Shown here: piece after piece, positions 60,637 through 64,000 of the stretch
How the letters are laid out: each line of letters opens with the position of its first letter
Numbering within the stretch: position 1 is the stretch's first letter
Source: an uncultured Exiguobacterium sp.
Lineage (GTDB): Bacteria; Bacillota; Bacilli; Exiguobacteriales; Exiguobacteriaceae
Length of the DNA stretch: 64,000 nt
Assembly: GCA_913775715.1 (NCBI GenBank)
Contig: CAJYMC010000007.1
Location: 744,001 to 808,000 of the forward strand
Direction of reading: 5' to 3'
Made by a program: the position numbers and the translations under genes
The notes under the pieces: generated by a model
Told to the model about the DNA's origin: nothing
Seen by the model: the letters and a program-made list of their open reading frames with translations, nothing else
Database searches by the model: none

Positions 60637-61179
60637 ATGAATGGGTTCAATCGATTCTTGCTCGTCATCATAGGCATACTCGGACTCGTCAGTGTCGGGC
60701 TGCTTGTGCTCGGTGTGTATGATGTTCCACGGCTCAGTTCATTGATTGAGCAGTGGCAGGATCAGCAATGGTATAGCTATACCGTTCTATCCATCGGAGG
60801 GTTTTTAGCATTCGTATTCGTCATTCTATTATTCACAGGATTATTCAGCCGCTCAAAAGGTCAACGTCTATTGATTCAAACGGGTGACGGAACGATCACG
60901 ATTTCGAAGGAAACGATCGAACGGACGGCACTGGAGTCGATTCGTGGGATTGGTGGCGTACGGACACCGCGTGTCCATGCCGATATCCATTCGAAAAAAG
61001 AGACGGTTGCTTTAAAAGTCGACTGCTCGGTCTTTGGACAAGAGGGACTGCCGACGATTGCGAAGGATATCCAAGAACGCGCTAAACAAGCCGTCGAATC
61101 CTTACTCGAGTTGCCAGTTACGAGTACGAAGGTCACAATCAGTGACACGAAAACGAAAAAATCGGAACGTGTCGTCTAA
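60637..61179 (+). CDS. amaP: AmaP, alkaline-shock membrane anchor protein
   Basis: 180 residues from ATG 60637 (AAAGGAGAGG upstream; the frame to 60601 has no RBS). Two TMs, about 6-28 and 47-68, then a cytoplasmic Asp23-like domain (TISKETIERTALESIRGIGGV). Matches AmaP, which tethers Asp23 to the membrane. First of three cotranscribed genes. Confidence 0.87.
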   Translation: MNGFNRFLLVIIGILGLVSVGLLVLGVYDVPRLSSLIEQWQDQQWYSYTVLSIGGFLAFVFVILLFTGLFSRSKGQRLLIQTGDGTITISKETIERTALESIRGIGGVRTPRVHADIHSKKETVALKVDCSVFGQEGLPTIAKDIQERAKQAVESLLELPVTSTKVTISDTKTKKSERVV

Positions 61180-61194
61180 GAGAGGAGAGGGAAC

Positions 61195-61401
61195 ATGAAG
61201 ACAAGGGAAGCACTTTATCCGTATCGGTTCCGACTGATCGGAGGACTTGTCGGTCTAATCCTCGCCATCTTATTCTTGACGATTGGCTTTGGTCCGACGA
61301 TCCTCATCGTTGCCTTCGCAGCGATCGGATTCTTGATTGGGAAGTGGCGCGATGGTGCGCTCGATATCGAAGGGTGGATTCAGTTCTTTCAACGGGACTG
61401 A
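61195..61401 (+). CDS. DUF2273 small membrane protein
   Basis: 68 residues with two TMs (about 13-30, 33-47) and a charged end (DIEGWIQFFQRD). DUF2273 proteins sit between amaP and asp23 in Bacillota, as here. AGGAGAGG RBS. Role unclear. Confidence 0.88.
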   Translation: MKTREALYPYRFRLIGGLVGLILAILFLTIGFGPTILIVAFAAIGFLIGKWRDGALDIEGWIQFFQRD

Positions 61402-61443
61402 TTCATATATATCTAACTACACATTCAAAAGGAGAGATTTCAA

Positions 61444-61881
61444 ATGGCAAACGAAGTAAACACAACAACTGAAAACGAAGTGGTACGCGAGAATAAATTG
61501 ACGTTCGAAGATCAAGTCATCAAAAAAATCGCAGGAATCGCATCGAATGAAGTGACAGGCATCTTGTCAATGAGTGGTGGATTCATGAGTGGACTGACGG
61601 ATCGTCTCCGGAGTTCGGAAGACATCACGAAAGGAATCGGTGCGGAAGTCGGCGAACGCCAAGTCGCACTCGATTTGAAAGTCATCGTTGAATACGGTAA
61701 AAACATTCCGTCAATCTTCCAAGAGACGGTCGCTAAAATCAAAAAATCAATCAGCGACATGACAGGACTTGAAGTCGTTGAAGTCAACATGCACGTCGAG
61801 GACGTCATGACACGCGCTGAATTTGAAGCGAAAAATAAATCGAACAACGAACAAGAAGAAAAAAGCCGCGAACTGCAATAA
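61444..61881 (+). CDS. asp23: Asp23/Gls24 family protein
   Basis: 145 residues. LTFEDQVIKKIAGIASNEVTGILSMSGGFMSG and KVIVEYGKNIPSIFQETVAKIKKSI (read in pieces) are Asp23 blocks. Cytoplasmic, membrane-bound through AmaP; linked to cell-envelope stress. AAAGGAGAG RBS. Confidence 0.9.
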   Translation: MANEVNTTTENEVVRENKLTFEDQVIKKIAGIASNEVTGILSMSGGFMSGLTDRLRSSEDITKGIGAEVGERQVALDLKVIVEYGKNIPSIFQETVAKIKKSISDMTGLEVVEVNMHVEDVMTRAEFEAKNKSNNEQEEKSRELQ

Positions 61882-61888
61882 GGAAGTC

Positions 61889-61922
61889 AAAAGATCCGAC
61901 GAAAATCGTCGGGTCTTTTTTT
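61889..61922 (+). terminator. Terminator of the alkaline-shock cluster
   Basis: AAGATCCGACGA / TCGTCGGGTCTT, 3-base loop, seven T. Confidence 0.92.
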
Positions 61923-62003
61923 CATGGAATCGACACGACGTTTGACTAAACTAGAGCCTTTTTCGGGAATAGATTAGTATCACGATAAACGAAAGGATGA
62001 TTC

Positions 62004-62765
62004 ATGATGCGACTAACAGGTAAAACGATCATTGTCACGGGAGCTGGCTCAGGAATGGGTGAAGCCATGGCTAAATTGTTTGCAAAAGAAGGCGCACGGA
62101 TCGTCGCGGCGGACATTCGGTTAGACACCGTTGAACGGGTCGTTTCTGCCATCAAGGCAGCGGGTGGAGAAGCGATCGCTGTTGTAAGTGATATCGCCGA
62201 GCCTAGCGCGGCAAGAGAATTGATCAAACAGACAATCGATGCATTCGAAAAACTGGACGTTCTCGTTAACAATGCCGGTATCATGGACGGGATGGAAGGA
62301 GTGGAAGACATTTCCGATGAGCGCTGGGATCACGTTTTCGCCGTCAATACGACAGGAACGATGCGTCTGATGCGCGAAGCGGTCAAGCATTTCAAGGAAG
62401 TAAAAGGTGGTGTCATTCTGAATAATATCTCAATCGGCGGTTTGAACGGTGCCCGAGCAGGAGCAGCCTATACCGCTTCTAAACATGCCGTCATTGGTTT
62501 GACGAAGAATACCGCTTTCTTTTACGCCGAAGAGGGGATCCGGTGTAACGGGATTGCACCCGGAGCCGTCGAGACGAACATCGGCCAATCGATGACGAAC
62601 CTGAATGAATTCGGCATGGGACGCGCGATGCTTGGCATGGGACTCAATCCTCGTGCCGGTCAGCCGGATGAGATTGCAAAATTGGCATTGTTCCTCGTAT
62701 CTGACGAGGCGAGTTTCATCAACGGAGCAATCGTCATTGCCGATGGAGGATGGAGTTCATATTGA
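62004..62765 (+). CDS. Short-chain dehydrogenase/reductase
   Basis: 253 residues. TGAGSGMGEAMAK cofactor loop, Asp after strand 2 (VAADIRLDT, favouring NAD), NNAGIMDG, catalytic Tyr-Lys YTASK, C-terminal GGWSSY typical of SDR tetramers. RBS AAAGGA. Substrate unknown. Confidence 0.88.
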   Translation: MMRLTGKTIIVTGAGSGMGEAMAKLFAKEGARIVAADIRLDTVERVVSAIKAAGGEAIAVVSDIAEPSAARELIKQTIDAFEKLDVLVNNAGIMDGMEGVEDISDERWDHVFAVNTTGTMRLMREAVKHFKEVKGGVILNNISIGGLNGARAGAAYTASKHAVIGLTKNTAFFYAEEGIRCNGIAPGAVETNIGQSMTNLNEFGMGRAMLGMGLNPRAGQPDEIAKLALFLVSDEASFINGAIVIADGGWSSY

Positions 62766-62795
62766 ATTAAATACCTTATTTACTAGATTAGAGTT

Positions 62796-62820
62796 TAAAC
62801 TAGCAGGAACTTGTCGATAT
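62796..62820 (+). promoter_or_regulatory. SigD-like promoter of the chemoreceptor-like gene
   Basis: TAAA (62796-62799), 13 bases, GTCGATAT (62813-62820). One base from the GCCGATAT -10; spacer slightly shorter than usual (14-16). Confidence 0.5.
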
Positions 62821-62882
62821 AAGGGATAATATGACAAATATGATCATTATGGCCTTTAGTTTGAATCCAGGGAGGAATCGGC

Positions 62883-63797
62883 ATGTCGATGCAGGAACAG
62901 GCAGCACACGTCACCGACACACAAGTCATTCGGGCAATCGAGCAAAATCTGTCAATCATTCGCTTTGACGATCGACGGAAAGTCGCATACGTCAATGAGT
63001 TGTTTGCACAAACGATGGGCTATGAAGTGGAAGAGCTAATTGGTAAATACCATCGCGATCTCTGCTTTCCAGCATACGTCAACAGTCCAGATTATGAGTT
63101 GTTTTGGCGCAAATTGATGCAGGGCATCACGTATCAGGACAAGATTGAACGCCGAGCTGCTGATGGGCAACAGAAATGGCTCGAAGCAACGTATATGCCG
63201 ATCTATTCAGATGACGGACGCCGGGTCGTCGGCGTCTCAAAAATTGCATCGGACATTACGATTCGTCAACAGGATGTTTTACGGATGGCGGCTGAACTCA
63301 ACGAGACATCCGCGTTCTTGACGGTCAAATCGGAGAGTGGTCGTCAGGATGGTCTGAACGTGCTTGCGACCGTCCAACAAGTCGAGGCGGAGTCTGTCGA
63401 GAATTTGTCGAGCCTTGTTGCCTTACGAAAGGATGCGAACTCGATCACCGACATCGTCAAGACAATCCGTGATATTGCGGCGCAGACGAATCTACTCGCC
63501 TTGAATGCGGCGATCGAGGCGGCACGTGCTGGTGAACATGGGCGCGGGTTCGATGTCGTCGCGACCGAAGTCCGAAACCTGTCGAATAAAGTGTCCCACT
63601 CAATCGGGGAGATCAAGAACAACATTGAAGGGATCGTTGAACGGATTGAAGACGTTTCGCACAGCATCGAGCGGATTTCGTCTAAGGTCAAGGACAGTAC
63701 GGGGCAACTCGAACATACGGTCAGTGAGTTCGATCAATTGGCTGATTCAGCGAAACAACTCGAGCGTCAGGCAAAACAATTCGTCGACGTCTTATAA
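62883..63797 (+). CDS. Soluble PAS-chemoreceptor signalling protein
   Basis: 304 residues, no TM. PAS domain about 20-125 ([28 protein letters not shown]), then an MCP signalling hairpin with [39 protein letters not shown] read in pieces. The C-terminal coiled coil is shorter than full receptors. Likely signals to CheA or a related kinase from the cytoplasm. GGGAGG RBS. Confidence 0.87.
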   Translation: MSMQEQAAHVTDTQVIRAIEQNLSIIRFDDRRKVAYVNELFAQTMGYEVEELIGKYHRDLCFPAYVNSPDYELFWRKLMQGITYQDKIERRAADGQQKWLEATYMPIYSDDGRRVVGVSKIASDITIRQQDVLRMAAELNETSAFLTVKSESGRQDGLNVLATVQQVEAESVENLSSLVALRKDANSITDIVKTIRDIAAQTNLLALNAAIEAARAGEHGRGFDVVATEVRNLSNKVSHSIGEIKNNIEGIVERIEDVSHSIERISSKVKDSTGQLEHTVSEFDQLADSAKQLERQAKQFVDVL

Positions 63798-63809
63798 GAA
63801 ATACACCGC

Positions 63810-63857
63810 TACCGAATCACACGAGCTGTTCGCTTGTTGTGGATTCGGTATTTTTTT
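63810..63857 (+). terminator. Terminator after the chemoreceptor-like gene
   Basis: TACCGAATCACAC / GTGGATTCGGTA (one mismatch), 16-base loop, seven T. Confidence 0.85.
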
Positions 63858-63898
63858 GATGGCGAATTCAATATAGAGAAATAGAAAAGACGCTTGTT

Positions 63899-63945
63899 AA
63901 ATCGGAATCGTTACGATATGATTTAAAACGTAATGATTCCGAATT
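63899..63945. promoter_or_regulatory. Two Zur-like boxes
   Basis: 63899-63919 has the 7-1-7 core TCGGAATCGTTACGA; 63925-63945 has ACGTAATGATTCCGA. Each matches 12 of 14 arm bases of the Bacillus Zur consensus TCGTAAT-N-ATTACGA. Centres are 26 bases apart, just before the next gene. Confidence 0.72.
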
Positions 63946-63959
63946 AAAGGTGGAGAACA

Positions 63960-64000
63960 ATGTTTACATATAAAACAACGAGCCTTATCGGTAGTGTCTT
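63960..64000 (+). CDS. Start of a gene, cut by window end
   Basis: ATG 63960 behind AAAGGTGG, opening MFTYKTTSLIGSV. Too short to identify. The Zur-like boxes suggest a zinc-uptake or zinc-sparing gene. Confidence 0.6.
   Translation, partial: MFTYKTTSLIGSV

Noticed and set aside
1..64000. CRISPR array, tRNA, rRNA, T-box or riboswitch
   Set aside because: No regularly spaced repeats, no cloverleaf or T-box specifier and GGTGG motifs, and no conserved riboswitch core noticed by eye in the intergenic regions; a covariance-model search was not possible.

Overview
The window looks like chromosome of a low-to-moderate GC Gram-positive (Bacillota). Ribosome binding sites are strong AGGAGG type, there are many TTG/GTG starts, lipobox lipoproteins, an AmaP/DUF2273/Asp23 cluster, a textbook MhqR quinone-response locus, and SigB-, ECF- and SigD-like promoters. 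Gene content and style suggest Exiguobacterium or a close relative; this is inference, not shown by a marker gene. There is no rRNA, tRNA, CRISPR array, prophage or intact insertion sequence. Most genes are short operons of transporters, regulators and small enzymes separated by clear hairpin terminators.

Layout. 1-7.5 kb: end of a NUDIX gene, FetAB-like exporter, a cytidine deaminase-like enzyme, an FtsX-type ABC pair and a DMT permease. 7.5-11.5 kb (minus): a very large FtsX permease whose C-terminus is a paralog of the neighbouring secreted protein. 11.6-19.3 kb: quinone oxidoreductase, nucleotidyltransferase, MFS symporter, esterase, phosphatase, two lipoproteins, a frameshifted membrane gene and an SRPBCC protein. 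19.3-31 kb: an ABC-2 pair, a broken alpha/beta hydrolase, two S51 peptidases, a PadR unit with a perfect palindrome operator, Lrp, a HypR/YfkO-like pair, and mhqR with its dioxygenase and FMN reductase under two MhqR-type operators. 31-34.9 kb: TetR-controlled ABC-2 exporter. 34.8-43.2 kb: two unrecognised genes, an AT-rich island flanked by degenerate direct repeats, a HAD phosphatase, and a three-gene ABC cassette (ATPase, DUF4129-like membrane protein, large FtsX permease). 43.3-48 kb: MacA/MacB-like exporter with its own two-component system. 48-57 kb: kinase, nucleoside-related and hydrolase genes, an ECF sigma/anti-sigma pair, acetyltransferases, a GGDEF protein. 57-64 kb: orphan ABC ATPase, LLM monooxygenase, SDRs, the alkaline-shock cluster, a soluble chemoreceptor-like protein, and the start of a gene behind two Zur-like boxes.

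Themes. Envelope ABC systems dominate. Two large FtsX permeases (7.6-10.8 and 39.0-41.7 kb) are paralogs. One sits in a cassette with a DUF4129-like protein that has two more paralogs in the window; the other is an orphan that has absorbed a secreted-domain gene. Quinone, aldehyde and electrophile stress enzymes form a second theme. Several loci carry readable control logic: operators nested in promoters, a likely auto-activated ECF promoter, and direct repeats in front of the two-component-linked exporter.
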